In this document: one piece after another, positions 34,088 through 42,653 of the stretch
How positions within the stretch are numbered: the first letter of the stretch is position 1
Layout of the letters: each line of letters starts with the position of its first letter
Assembly (NCBI GenBank): GCA_002298925.1
Contig: DBMM01000106.1
Coordinates: forward strand, 5,943-69,942
Direction of reading: 5' to 3'
Length of the DNA: 64,000 nt
From: Geobacter sp. UBA698
GTDB lineage: Bacteria; Desulfobacterota; Desulfuromonadia; Geobacterales; Pseudopelobacteraceae
The notes under the pieces: generated by a model
The model's input: only the letters and a program-made list of their open reading frames with translations
Databases searched by the model: none
What the model was told of the DNA's origin: nothing
Made by a program: the position numbers and the translations under genes

Positions 34088-34993
34088 TTATGAAATGTAC
34101 GCTGCCAGGACAATAGTCAGCAGCATGGTGTCAGCGGAATCGGTCCGGGACGTAATGATGACCGGAGCCTTCGCCCCCATCAATGCCGTGGCGATTCTTT
34201 GTTTGGTGTAATAGACGAGACACTTGCGCAACGGATTTGCCGCCAGCAGGTTCGGCATCATCAGGATATCGGCCTGCCCGGCCACACCACCCCCCACTTT
34301 TTTGTATTCCGCTGCCTCTGCCGAAATCGCATTGTCAAAGGCAAAGGGACCGTCCACCAGACAACCGGTGATCTGGCCACGATCGGCCATTTTGCTCAGA
34401 GCCGCCGCTTCGACAGTGTCCGGCATGGACGGGTTTACCACTTCCACGGCTGAGATTACCGCCACTTTCGGCATCGGATTGCCGAGCTTGTGCGCCAGAC
34501 TGACCGCATTTTCAATGATCTGCTTTTTCTCATCCAGGGTCGGCGCTACGTTGATAGCGCAATCGGTCAGGAACCGGAAACCACCTCCGGACGGATTAAC
34601 GATCTTCTCGTAGAGAGTGATTTCACTGATTACCTTGTTGTCATTCAAGCCCTTCTGCTTGTCGAGCACCGCCCGCATGAAGGTTGCCGTCGGCAGATTG
34701 CCTTTCATGATGGCGTGGGCACTTCCGGCGAGAACCAGCCGGACGGCTTCTTCCGCCGCCTCCTTTTGATCCGCTATATTGATGATAGTCACCAGATGCG
34801 AATCGAAACCGGCTTCAGCGAACATGCTTTTGAGCTTTTCTTCGTCACCAACCAGGATGAAGTCGGCCAGACCTGCTTCAACCGCCTGTTTAACCAGCTT
34901 TATGACTGTTGATCCTTCTGGTGAAACAATCGCAATTTTTTTCTTCGGCTTTTGCTTTACCGCAGCAATCAGTTCATCAAAAGAGTTAATCAT
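34088..34993 (-). CDS. ptb: phosphate butyryltransferase
   Basis: This 301-residue phosphotransacylase of the Ptb type exchanges CoA for phosphate on butyryl-CoA or similar acyl-CoAs. Motifs include HAIMKGNLPTATFMRAVLDK, GFRFLTDCAINVAPTLDEK and VDGPFAFDNAIS. Two ATGs lie at the start; the second (34993) is best spaced from AAGGAGG. No butyrate kinase gene is in the window, so the energy-conserving partner must be elsewhere, or the enzyme may be used for CoA recycling. It lies between a universal stress protein and tatA in the ligase/transporter run. Confidence 0.9.
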   Translation of the reverse strand: MINSFDELIAAVKQKPKKKIAIVSPEGSTVIKLVKQAVEAGLADFILVGDEEKLKSMFAEAGFDSHLVTIINIADQKEAAEEAVRLVLAGSAHAIMKGNLPTATFMRAVLDKQKGLNDNKVISEITLYEKIVNPSGGGFRFLTDCAINVAPTLDEKKQIIENAVSLAHKLGNPMPKVAVISAVEVVNPSMPDTVEAAALSKMADRGQITGCLVDGPFAFDNAISAEAAEYKKVGGGVAGQADILMMPNLLAANPLRKCLVYYTKQRIATALMGAKAPVIITSRTDSADTMLLTIVLAAYIS

Positions 34994-35035
34994 TTTCATT
35001 CCTCCTTCACAGATTCTTTATGGTGTTTCATGGTT

Positions 35036-35848
35036 TCAATGTGACATCAGTACCGGTAATGTCATGTGATCAAAAAAAACGTTGGCTACCGGACCAAGAT
35101 CGTATTTGCCGCGGGATTTTTTGGCGTAAACACCCATGACAATCAGGTCGCAGGCATGTTCCCATGCATAATCCATCAGCAAATTGGCAACAGGGATATT
35201 CCTCATCACGATATGAGCCTCCTTGATCCTGATGGCATGCTGTTCCAGATTTGAACGGATAGCGCTGTCCGTTTCCTGCTCACCCCTTTGCTGCTCACCG
35301 GGATCCCTTACGGAGAGCACGATCACCTCTTCGGCATTCAACAGGAACGGTAGCGCATCATTAACTGCCCGTGCCGAGGCACGTCCGGATTTCCATGCCA
35401 CAATTGCGCGCTTGCCAACGGTGCTGAATCTGCCCGTATAAGGGACCACTAGTACCGGACGTCCCGCTCCCACGATGATCTGCTGAGGCAGATCGGTGGG
35501 GACATTTCCTGACTTCATGCTCGGATCTGTCTGCCCGACAATAATCAGATCCTTCGTATGTGCGTAAAAATTGAGGACCTCCACCATGCCTACACCTACG
35601 GTTGCCCAATCAACCGGGAGCCATTCTGCTCTGATGTCCGCTGTGCCTGTTTTCAGCGCAAACATCGTTTCTGCCTGCGCTTCATCGCGTTTTTCACTTT
35701 CTCCCAGCGACGCATACGGTGGATGGGTGACTACGTAAAGACCCGTTAATTTTGCCCCGTGCTCTTGTGCAAGTTTAATGGCAAGTTCAAGTCTGTTCGC
35801 GCATGGTTGTAAATTATCGATATGAACGAGGATATCTTTAAACTTCAT
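35036..35848 (-). CDS. universal stress protein with two UspA domains
   Basis: This 270-residue protein has two UspA-like halves. The first starts FKDILVHIDNLQPCANRLELAI. The second has KRAIVAWKSGRASARAVNDALPFL and ends with DLIVMGVYAKKSRGKYDLGPVANVF (read as the family G-x2-G-x9-G-type tail, here degenerate). AGGAGACTCCC precedes the ATG. It sits between the second liv transporter and ptb on the minus strand. Such tandem USPs are common in aromatic and fatty-acid catabolic loci; no specific activity can be assigned. Confidence 0.85.
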   Translation of the reverse strand: MKFKDILVHIDNLQPCANRLELAIKLAQEHGAKLTGLYVVTHPPYASLGESEKRDEAQAETMFALKTGTADIRAEWLPVDWATVGVGMVEVLNFYAHTKDLIIVGQTDPSMKSGNVPTDLPQQIIVGAGRPVLVVPYTGRFSTVGKRAIVAWKSGRASARAVNDALPFLLNAEEVIVLSVRDPGEQQRGEQETDSAIRSNLEQHAIRIKEAHIVMRNIPVANLLMDYAWEHACDLIVMGVYAKKSRGKYDLGPVANVFFDHMTLPVLMSH

Positions 35849-35971
35849 GGGAGTCTCCTGCTTTCGGTAACAGTGGTATGGAGTTTATGAGATGCGAAAT
35901 GACTTTGGATTGTTGGCCATTAACCGCTGCTGCCAGCAAAAACGACGTGACAGCTTCCGGCAACCCGTACG

Positions 35972-36676
35972 CTACGGATGTGCAACGCGTACGCCGACCC
36001 ATTTTTCCAGAACAGAGATGTTTGCAAGCAGATCAGAGCATTTGGCGTTATGTACAACACGGCCGCGTTCAAGGACTAAGGCGCGATGCGCCAGCCCCAA
36101 AGCCTGTTCAACGTGCTGTTCGACCAGAATCAGCGATTGCCCTTCATCGCGAATCATGCGTTCAATTGAAATGCAGAGTTCATCGACGATCACCGGAGCA
36201 AGTCCTTCCAATGGTTCGTCAAGCAATAAAAGTTTCGGGTTGAGCATCAAGGCCCGTCCGATCGCAAGCATCTGCTGCTCGCCGCCCGATAACTGATTGC
36301 CGAGATTTTTGCGTCGTTCCTGCAAGCGGGGGAACAGCGCATAGATCGACTTCAAATCCCATTTTCCCGGCAAAGCAGTTACCGCAAGGTTTTCCTCGAC
36401 GGTCAGCGACGGGAATATTTCACGTTCCTGCGGTACCCAGCCGAGACCTGCTCGTGCTCGAGCATGCGGCGGTACTTTCACCAGGTCCTGCCCACACCAG
36501 CGAATCGAGCCGCGATGCACCTTGGTATGCCCCATGATCGTCAACAACAGTGAACTCTTGCCGACGCCATTGCGCCCAAGCAGCGCAACGCTTTCGCCTT
36601 CTCCCATTGTCAGTGAACAGTCATCGATAACAATCGCCTCGCCATAGCCGGCAAATACATTCTCAAAGGTTAACAT
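35972..36676 (-). CDS. livF: ABC transporter ATP-binding protein LivF (second system)
   Basis: This 234-residue ATPase of the second Liv importer has Walker A GRNGVGKSS, VPQEREIFPSLTVEENLAV, signature LSGGEQQMLAIGRAL, Walker B LLLLDEPLEGLAP and the LivF-type VEQHV switch. The ATG at 36676 begins one base after the livG stop; the open frame continues upstream inside livG and was ignored. It is the last of the five liv genes. The final third is slightly divergent from the first system's LivF, so the two sets are not recent duplicates. Confidence 0.9.
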   Translation of the reverse strand: MLTFENVFAGYGEAIVIDDCSLTMGEGESVALLGRNGVGKSSLLLTIMGHTKVHRGSIRWCGQDLVKVPPHARARAGLGWVPQEREIFPSLTVEENLAVTALPGKWDLKSIYALFPRLQERRKNLGNQLSGGEQQMLAIGRALMLNPKLLLLDEPLEGLAPVIVDELCISIERMIRDEGQSLILVEQHVEQALGLAHRALVLERGRVVHNAKCSDLLANISVLEKWVGVRVAHP

Positions 36677-36677
36677 C

Positions 36678-37436
36678 TCAGTGGCCCTTTCCCAGATACA
36701 CTTCGCGTACCCTCGGATCTTCGACAATTTCAGACGGCGTTCCCGTGACCAGTTCCTCGCCATTGACCAGTACTGTGATGCGATCGGCAAAATTGAACAC
36801 AAGGTTCATGTCATGCTCGATCAACAGGATGCTGATTTCCTTTGGCAGTGTATTCAGCACTTCGAATAATTCGTCGCTCTCACCCTCCGGCACGCCGGCG
36901 GCCGGCTCATCCAGCAGGAGCACCTTCGGCTTGGTTGCCAGTGCCAGCGCCATTTCGAGCAGGCGTTGCTTTCCGTAGGCCAGTGTGTGCGTTTCGACCA
37001 GGCAATCCTGGGCAAGATTGAGTTGCTCAAGCAATGCATAGGCTTCGTCGATCACCGCGCTGCGTCGCGATACCCTGAAAAATCTCCGCTTCAGTATGTT
37101 CAGCCGGGTACGCTCCCGGACGCAAATAGCATTTGTCACCGCCTCCAGCGGCGTCAGCTGCGGAAACAACGTATTGATCTGGAATGTGCGTGACAGGCCG
37201 CGACAGACCCGCTCATTTGCAGGGATCCGGGTGATCTCCTCGCCGTCAAGCCAGACCGAACCACTCGACGGACGCAGCACTCCGGTAAGCTGGTTGATCA
37301 GGGTGGTCTTGCCGGCACCGTTCGGGCCGATCAGTGCATGCCGTGCCCCGGGGGCAAGCGACAGGTTGACGTTCTTCGTAACGATGAGTCCGCCGAAGGC
37401 CTTCCAAAGGTCTCGAGTCTGAAGTATGGCGTTCAT
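36678..37436 (-). CDS. livG: ABC transporter ATP-binding protein LivG (second system)
   Basis: This 252-residue ATPase has Walker A GPNGAGKTTLINQLTG, the LivG-type LSRTFQINTLFPQLTPLEAV, a signature-like LAYGKQRLLEMALAL, Walker B VLLLDEPAAGVPEGE and switch IEHDMNLVF. Its start overlaps the livM stop by four bases (ATGA) and it abuts livF. The signature has Ala-Tyr-Gly-Lys in place of the general Ser-Gly-Gly-Gln, as is normal for this subfamily. Confidence 0.92.
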   Translation of the reverse strand: MNAILQTRDLWKAFGGLIVTKNVNLSLAPGARHALIGPNGAGKTTLINQLTGVLRPSSGSVWLDGEEITRIPANERVCRGLSRTFQINTLFPQLTPLEAVTNAICVRERTRLNILKRRFFRVSRRSAVIDEAYALLEQLNLAQDCLVETHTLAYGKQRLLEMALALATKPKVLLLDEPAAGVPEGESDELFEVLNTLPKEISILLIEHDMNLVFNFADRITVLVNGEELVTGTPSEIVEDPRVREVYLGKGH

Positions 37437-38443
37437 GAGTGCTCCTTATTGCGCCAATGTCTGAATAAATTCACCAGTCGGCTGAAGCCGCCCAGGATCC
37501 CGCCGCGCAGATAGAGAGTCATGACGATAAGGAGGATACCTAGAAAAAATTGCCAATACTGCGGATTGAGATTGGAAAGCCAGTTCTGTGCCAGCAGGAA
37601 CACCACTGCGCCGACAAAGCCGCCGTACATCGTCGCCGTTCCGCCGATAATCAGTATTAACAACAGGTCTGCCGAACGCTGGAAGCTAAGCACATCGATG
37701 CCGACAAACTGCGTCGTTTGCGTCAGCAACGCGCCGGCAATCCCGGCGATTACCGCTGCGATAGAGTAGATGTTGGTCAAGCACGCGCTGATTGGAATCC
37801 CGATGGCAAGGGCACGGGTCTGATTTTCACGGATGCTGCGCAGGGCAAGCCCATAGGGCGAATTCATCATGCTGCGCGTGAACACAAACAACAGAAAAGA
37901 TATGATTAACACATAGATATAGGCTGTTTTCCCGTAAAGATCGAAGCCAAAGACGCCGAACAGTTTGCCGATTTCCACACCCTGCAGTCCATCCACGCCG
38001 CCGGTGTATTTAGTCGCGCTGTTCACTACCTCGTACAGCAGCAAGCCGATGCCCAGCGTAATCATCAGGCGGGTCAAGTCACCACCTTTACTCAAGAGGA
38101 AACTGCAGAGGTAGCCGGCAATGCCGGCGGTCACTCCGGCCACCAGCAGCCCCAAAAACGGATCGTGCCAGCCGTGCGCTGCCATCAGGCCTGCCGTATA
38201 GGCACCGATGCCGAAGAACGCTGCGTGTCCGAGTGTGACGATTCCGGCATAACCAAGAATCATGTCAAGGGACAGTGCGAACAAACCGGTGATCAGAATC
38301 TGGGATGCAAATACCAGGCTGGATGGAAAGACAAAGTAGACGCCAACCAGGGTAAGCCAGAACGCAATCTCCGCGGATTTCCATCGTTCGCGCCCCCGCA
38401 AAAAGGAGACGTGACGAGAAGCTTTGGCCAAATTATCACTCAT
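37433..38443 (-). CDS. livM: ABC transporter permease LivM (second system)
   Basis: This 336-residue integral membrane permease has the LivM-type motif YAGIVTLGHAAFFGIGAYTAGL and the coupling-loop segment SPYGLALRSIRENQTRALAIGI. It has about ten hydrophobic helices and a positively charged C terminus. The ATG overlaps livH (38440-38443) and its stop overlaps livG, so livHMG are fully coupled. Unlike the first system, permease and ATPase are separate proteins here. Confidence 0.92.
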   Translation of the reverse strand: MSDNLAKASRHVSFLRGRERWKSAEIAFWLTLVGVYFVFPSSLVFASQILITGLFALSLDMILGYAGIVTLGHAAFFGIGAYTAGLMAAHGWHDPFLGLLVAGVTAGIAGYLCSFLLSKGGDLTRLMITLGIGLLLYEVVNSATKYTGGVDGLQGVEIGKLFGVFGFDLYGKTAYIYVLIISFLLFVFTRSMMNSPYGLALRSIRENQTRALAIGIPISACLTNIYSIAAVIAGIAGALLTQTTQFVGIDVLSFQRSADLLLILIIGGTATMYGGFVGAVVFLLAQNWLSNLNPQYWQFFLGILLIVMTLYLRGGILGGFSRLVNLFRHWRNKEHS

Positions 38444-39309
38444 CTCGACTTCCTCCGTCCCAAGAGCCCATGGGGGAACAATAACAACAGGATGATCATC
38501 GCCGCATAGATAATGAATGCGCCAAGTTGCGGCACATAATATTTCCCCGCTATATCAGCGACACCAAGCAGCAATGCCGCCAGCAAGGTGCCGAACACCG
38601 ATCCGGGGCCACCAACCACGACCACTAGCAAAAAATATACGAGGTACTTGATGGCGAAGTTCGGATCCAGACCGAGCACGTCCACGCCCAGCGCACCCCC
38701 CAATCCGGCAAGACCGCTGCCGAGCGCAAACGTCAACTGGAATACCCGATCGACCCGGATGCCCATTGACTCGGCTGTTCGCTGGTTGTCGACCGAGGCG
38801 CGAATCTTGGCCCCGAAACGGGTGCGTTCCAGGCCGAACACCAGGGCCAGGGTGATCGCGGCAACGATCACCATCAGGAACAGTCGATACCGCGACAGAT
38901 CGAGTCCCAATACTGCGTACTGACCGCTCAGCCATTCGGGAATAACGACCGGCTGCTGGCCCGGCCCCCACAGATAGTTCACTCCGGCGGTGGCTACGAA
39001 AATGATGCCGACCGACAACAGTACCTGATTGAGTGGCGTGCTCTTGTAAAGCGGCCGGTAGAGAGTCCGTTCGAGCACAAGGCTCCCCAACGCGACAACA
39101 CAAAAAACGATGGGCAGGGCCGGAAGAAAACCGATTCCGGCCTTCGATATCAAGGTTACCAGCAGATAGCCGCCGGCCATTGCAAACACACCGTGGGCAA
39201 GATTGTTGAATCCCATCAGTCCGAGCGTAATTGACAGCCCGACGGAGATCACGAACAATAAGGCACCGTAGGCCAAGCCGTCGAAAAGGACTCCAAGAAA
39301 ACTATGCAT
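38440..39309 (-). CDS. livH: ABC transporter permease LivH (second system)
   Basis: This 289-residue permease is of normal LivH length, with LGLMGFNNLAHGVFAMAGGYL near the N terminus and the EAA-like loop RTRFGAKIRASVDNQRTAESMGI. The C-terminal helices contain VVVVGGPGSVFGTLLAALLLG. It follows livK by about 37 bases. Together with livM, livG, livF and livK it forms a complete importer directly downstream of a benzoate-CoA-ligase-type gene, so aromatic acid import is the best guess. Confidence 0.92.
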   Translation of the reverse strand: MHSFLGVLFDGLAYGALLFVISVGLSITLGLMGFNNLAHGVFAMAGGYLLVTLISKAGIGFLPALPIVFCVVALGSLVLERTLYRPLYKSTPLNQVLLSVGIIFVATAGVNYLWGPGQQPVVIPEWLSGQYAVLGLDLSRYRLFLMVIVAAITLALVFGLERTRFGAKIRASVDNQRTAESMGIRVDRVFQLTFALGSGLAGLGGALGVDVLGLDPNFAIKYLVYFLLVVVVGGPGSVFGTLLAALLLGVADIAGKYYVPQLGAFIIYAAMIILLLLFPHGLLGRRKSR

Positions 39310-39346
39310 GGTTATTACCTTTGATCCACGTAAGAGGAGATGACTG

Positions 39347-40519
39347 TTATTTGCCCGGGTCCTTCACCGCTTTGAACGTCTCGAACTCGACGTTGTAATA
39401 GTGACTGCCGATCTTTTTGACTTCTCGAACATATATGTTCTCGATGGCGTCCCTGGTTGCGGGGTCTATCAGAACCGGACCACGTGGGCTGTTCAGTTTC
39501 ATACCCTTGAATGCAGCCATCGCTTTGTCGCCGTCAATAACACCCTTAAGCTGTTTAATTACATTATAGATCGCAGCCATACCGTCATAGCCGCCAACCG
39601 CCATGTAGTTCGGACGCTGGGGTTCGATTTTGGCGAAGGCCGCGAGGAATGCCTTGTTTTCCGGCGATTTGTGATCAACGGAATAATGATGCGTCGATAT
39701 GACACCCAGGGCATGATCTCCCAGTGCATCCTGCACATTGTCATTCATTACATCACCGGTTGTAAGCAGCTTGATGCCGGCCTTTGCCAGACCGCGCTCG
39801 TTATAGGACTTCATGAAAGCAACCGGCATTTCACCGGCGGGGAGAAAAACAAAAACTGCCTGCGGCTTGCTGTCCTTGATGCGCTGTACGTAGGGTCCGA
39901 ACTCGGGATTCTTCAGCGGCACACGCGACTCACCCACGACCTGGCCGCCGAGCTTCGTGAACGCCTTTTTAAAGGCAGCTTCGGAATCATGCCCCGGACC
40001 GTAGTCGGCAACGAGTGTATATATCTTGCGATAGCCGTTCTTGTGCGCCCATTGCGCCATCGGCTCGGTGGTTTGCGGCAGCGTCATCGACACCCGGACG
40101 AAGTATGGGGATTTGGTTGTAATAATGGAAGTGGCCGCATTCATGATAACGGTCGGCATCTTCGCTTCGGTGATAATCGGTGCCACCGCAAGCGCATTGG
40201 GAGTGAAGCCGAATCCTGCAATGAAGTCGACCTTGTCCTTGACAATCAGCTCCTGGGCAAGACGCTTAGCGACTTCTGGCGATGGGCCGCCCACGTCCTT
40301 GACAATAAGTTCGATCTTCTTGCCGGCCACGGTATCGCCATGCTCCTTCATGTAAGCCTTGGCGCCGTTAACAATGTTAAATCCGAAATCGGAAAATGAG
40401 CCGGTCATCTCGGCAATCATACCGATTTTGATCGTGGACCCCGCGGCGCAAGCCTGATCGGCTGAAAGTGCAAGGATACCGCATAGAAGCATTACGAAAA
40501 CAAAACCAATCCTGAACAT
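39347..40519 (-). CDS. livK: periplasmic substrate-binding protein LivK (second system)
   Basis: This solute receptor of about 390 residues starts with a signal peptide (MFRIGFVFVMLLCGILALSA, cleavage after ACA). The ATG at 40519 has AAGGAGACTCAC upstream; an open-frame extension of 29 codons is rejected. The mature protein follows the HAAT receptor pattern (IKIGMIAEMTGSFSDFG; KVDFIAGFGFTPNALAVAPI). It is first of the liv genes and lies about 180 bases downstream of the CoA-ligase gene on the same strand. Receptors of this subgroup often bind aromatic acids, a family-level inference. Confidence 0.9.
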   Translation of the reverse strand: MFRIGFVFVMLLCGILALSADQACAAGSTIKIGMIAEMTGSFSDFGFNIVNGAKAYMKEHGDTVAGKKIELIVKDVGGPSPEVAKRLAQELIVKDKVDFIAGFGFTPNALAVAPIITEAKMPTVIMNAATSIITTKSPYFVRVSMTLPQTTEPMAQWAHKNGYRKIYTLVADYGPGHDSEAAFKKAFTKLGGQVVGESRVPLKNPEFGPYVQRIKDSKPQAVFVFLPAGEMPVAFMKSYNERGLAKAGIKLLTTGDVMNDNVQDALGDHALGVISTHHYSVDHKSPENKAFLAAFAKIEPQRPNYMAVGGYDGMAAIYNVIKQLKGVIDGDKAMAAFKGMKLNSPRGPVLIDPATRDAIENIYVREVKKIGSHYYNVEFETFKAVKDPGK

Positions 40520-40701
40520 AGTGAGTCTCCTTTTGGAATGCATTAATAAACAAGGTGGCCTTCTGAGTGACTTCCGGGGCTTTACAGACATTTCAATGTT
40601 CAACATGCAGTCATTCCGGTGTTGCCCAACCTCCTTCCTGTTTGAATAACAGCTTCGCTACCCTGTCCTTATTCCTCATGCAATGTGGTTGCTAATCATA
40701 T

Positions 40702-42261
40702 TTACACCTCATGATGCTGCACCAGATTGCGCAATTCAAAACGCTTGATCTTGCCGGTGGCGGTTTTGGGCAGTTCATCCAGAAAGCGGATCCAGCGCGG
40801 GTATTTGTAGAGTGCCAGCTTTGACTTCACAAAAGCCTTCAGTTCATTTTCCATGTCGAGCGAGGCTTGCCGGGATTTGGCAAGTACAACGAACGCCATC
40901 GGTTTTATCAGTTGGTCTTCGTCGGCTGCTCCGATGACGGCACACTCCAGGACATCCGGGTGTTCAATCAAACACGCTTCGACTTCATTGGGAGAGACCC
41001 AGATGCCCCCCACCTTGAGCATGTCGTCGGAGCGTCCGGCGCAGTAGTAATAACCCTCTTCATCGCAAAAATACTTGTCCCCGGTGTTGATCCAGTATCC
41101 CATGATGGTCTGCCGGGTTTTTTCATGCTTGTTCCAGTAGCAGGCGGCCGCGCTGTCGCCTTTAACCAGCAGGGTGCCCACTTCGCCCACCGGCAGATCC
41201 TGCATGTTTTCGTCGACAATACGTGCTTCGTAGCCGGGGACGATCTTTCCGGAGCTGCCGGAGTGGATATCGCCCGGCACGTTGGAGATGAAGATGTGAG
41301 CCATTTCCGTCGAGCCGATGCCGTCGATGATGTCAAGGTTGAAGCGGGATTTCCAGCGTTGCACGTAGGCTGCCGGCAGGGCTTCGCCAGCAGAAACGCA
41401 CAGACGTACCCCGGACATGTCGCCTTCCTCTTCCAGCATCTGACCGTAGAGGGTCGGCACGCCGAAATAGAGGGTCGGCCTGTGCCGCCGGATGGTCTCA
41501 TAGACATGCTCGGGGGTCGGGCGGGTCGGCAGGTAGACCGTTGTAGCCCCCACTCCGAATGGAAAGTAGAGGCCGTTGCCGAGGCCATAGGCAAAAAACA
41601 GCTTGGCTGCCGAGAAGCAGACGTCCTTTTCCTGGATTCCCAGTATCTTTTTGCCGTAGGTCTCGGTTGCGTAGACCATGTCGTGTTGGAGATGGACGGT
41701 TCCTTTCGGGGATCCGGTCGAGCCTGAGCTGTACAGCCAGAAGCAGGAATCATCGCGGCAGGTCGGAGCGCAGTCGAGAGTAGATGATTGTGAAGATGTC
41801 ATCTCACTGAGGCTCAGATCACCGGCAGGTGCCGGTCCGTTAGCCACAATGACATGTTTCAAGAAGCGAAGATTAGCGCGGATCGGCTCAATCTGGTCGA
41901 GCAGAAGGGCATCGACGACCAAAACCCGCGCGCGGCTGTCGTTCAGGTAGAATTCAAAGTCTTTTGAACGGTTGAGGGTGTTCAGGCAAATCGGGACGGC
42001 CCCGATTTTGATCGCCCCGAAGAAGGCCTGCGGATAGATTTCCGTATCCAGAAGCAGCAGGGCGACCCGTTCTTCCATTCTGGTGTCGATTGATTTCAGC
42101 GCATTTCCAAAGCGGTTGACCTTTTCCTGGATTTGGCCATATGTATAGGAGCGATCTTCGCAGATGACGGCTGTTTTGTCGCCACGCCCTTCGCGGACGT
42201 TGCGGTCCACAAAATAGTCGGCAGCGTTGAACTCTTCAGGTAGATTGAGATTGTAGGGCAT
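40702..42261 (-). CDS. benzoate-CoA ligase family protein
   Basis: This AMP-forming aryl-CoA ligase (519 residues) resembles BadA/BclA-type benzoate- and 4-hydroxybenzoate-CoA ligases in length and order of motifs. It has YSSGSTGSPKGT (AMP/phosphate loop), GIGSTEM, YWINTGDKYFCDEEGYYY, GRSDDMLKVGGIWVSP and the catalytic Lys in PKTATGKIKR (about K504). It activates an aromatic acid for ring reduction. AGGAGACCAACC precedes the ATG. A sigma54-type promoter lies about 65 bases upstream of the predicted transcript start region, and a liv importer follows. Benzoate versus 4-hydroxybenzoate cannot be settled by eye. Confidence 0.88.
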   Translation of the reverse strand: MPYNLNLPEEFNAADYFVDRNVREGRGDKTAVICEDRSYTYGQIQEKVNRFGNALKSIDTRMEERVALLLLDTEIYPQAFFGAIKIGAVPICLNTLNRSKDFEFYLNDSRARVLVVDALLLDQIEPIRANLRFLKHVIVANGPAPAGDLSLSEMTSSQSSTLDCAPTCRDDSCFWLYSSGSTGSPKGTVHLQHDMVYATETYGKKILGIQEKDVCFSAAKLFFAYGLGNGLYFPFGVGATTVYLPTRPTPEHVYETIRRHRPTLYFGVPTLYGQMLEEEGDMSGVRLCVSAGEALPAAYVQRWKSRFNLDIIDGIGSTEMAHIFISNVPGDIHSGSSGKIVPGYEARIVDENMQDLPVGEVGTLLVKGDSAAACYWNKHEKTRQTIMGYWINTGDKYFCDEEGYYYCAGRSDDMLKVGGIWVSPNEVEACLIEHPDVLECAVIGAADEDQLIKPMAFVVLAKSRQASLDMENELKAFVKSKLALYKYPRWIRFLDELPKTATGKIKRFELRNLVQHHEV

Positions 42262-42335
42262 GGTTGGTCTCCTATGGTCTTAATGTTGTGAATCTCAGGC
42301 GAGGGTGCTCGACTGTTTATTTCAAAATACTGTTT

Positions 42336-42351
42336 TGCATTATGGGTGCCA
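42336..42351 (-). promoter_or_regulatory. sigma54 (-24/-12) promoter for CoA ligase
   Basis: On the minus strand the site reads TGGCACCCATAATGCA, with a perfect -24 half and GG and GC spaced by ten bases. The expected transcript start is near 42325, about 64 bases before the ligase ATG. Confidence 0.68.
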
Positions 42352-42361
42352 AAACTATAAT

Positions 42362-42392
42362 GTTAAACTTAATAATGGTGTTTGTGTTTAAC
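42362..42392. promoter_or_regulatory. inverted repeat behind the ligase sigma54 promoter
   Basis: Arms GTTAAAC (42362-42368) and GTTTAAC (42386-42392) are exact complements with a 17-base spacer, starting about 11 bases upstream of the -24 element. It could be an activator or repressor site; which protein binds is unknown. Confidence 0.35.
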
Positions 42393-42653
42393 TTGTTTAA
42401 AAATAAGGATAAATTATTTTTGTTGCTAAAAACGAAGTTTGTATTTTATGTGTAGTTGCCTGCAGGACTGTAACGTTTTGAGTTGTGATGTAAAATTATG
42501 AGGACGTGTCTTGAGTAAGGGGAGGGGACAACCGTTGTTGTTTCATCTGTTGAGTTAACCCGACAGATCCTCTAAAATACGTATAGATATTTAATGAATA
42601 CGAGGCTGTGGTGAATGCAGTCTAACGAATTGATGTGTCAGGTGAGGAACACT

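Larger units (their letters stand above)
42262..42653. other. AT-rich divergent regulatory gap
   Basis: This gap of about 390 bases lies between the CoA ligase (-) and the CoA-transferase/GNAT fusion (+). It contains a sigma54-type promoter facing the ligase and an inverted repeat (42362-42392) behind it. I see no gene; the small open frame at 42264-42455 is AT-rich and overlaps the promoter. Confidence 0.6.
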
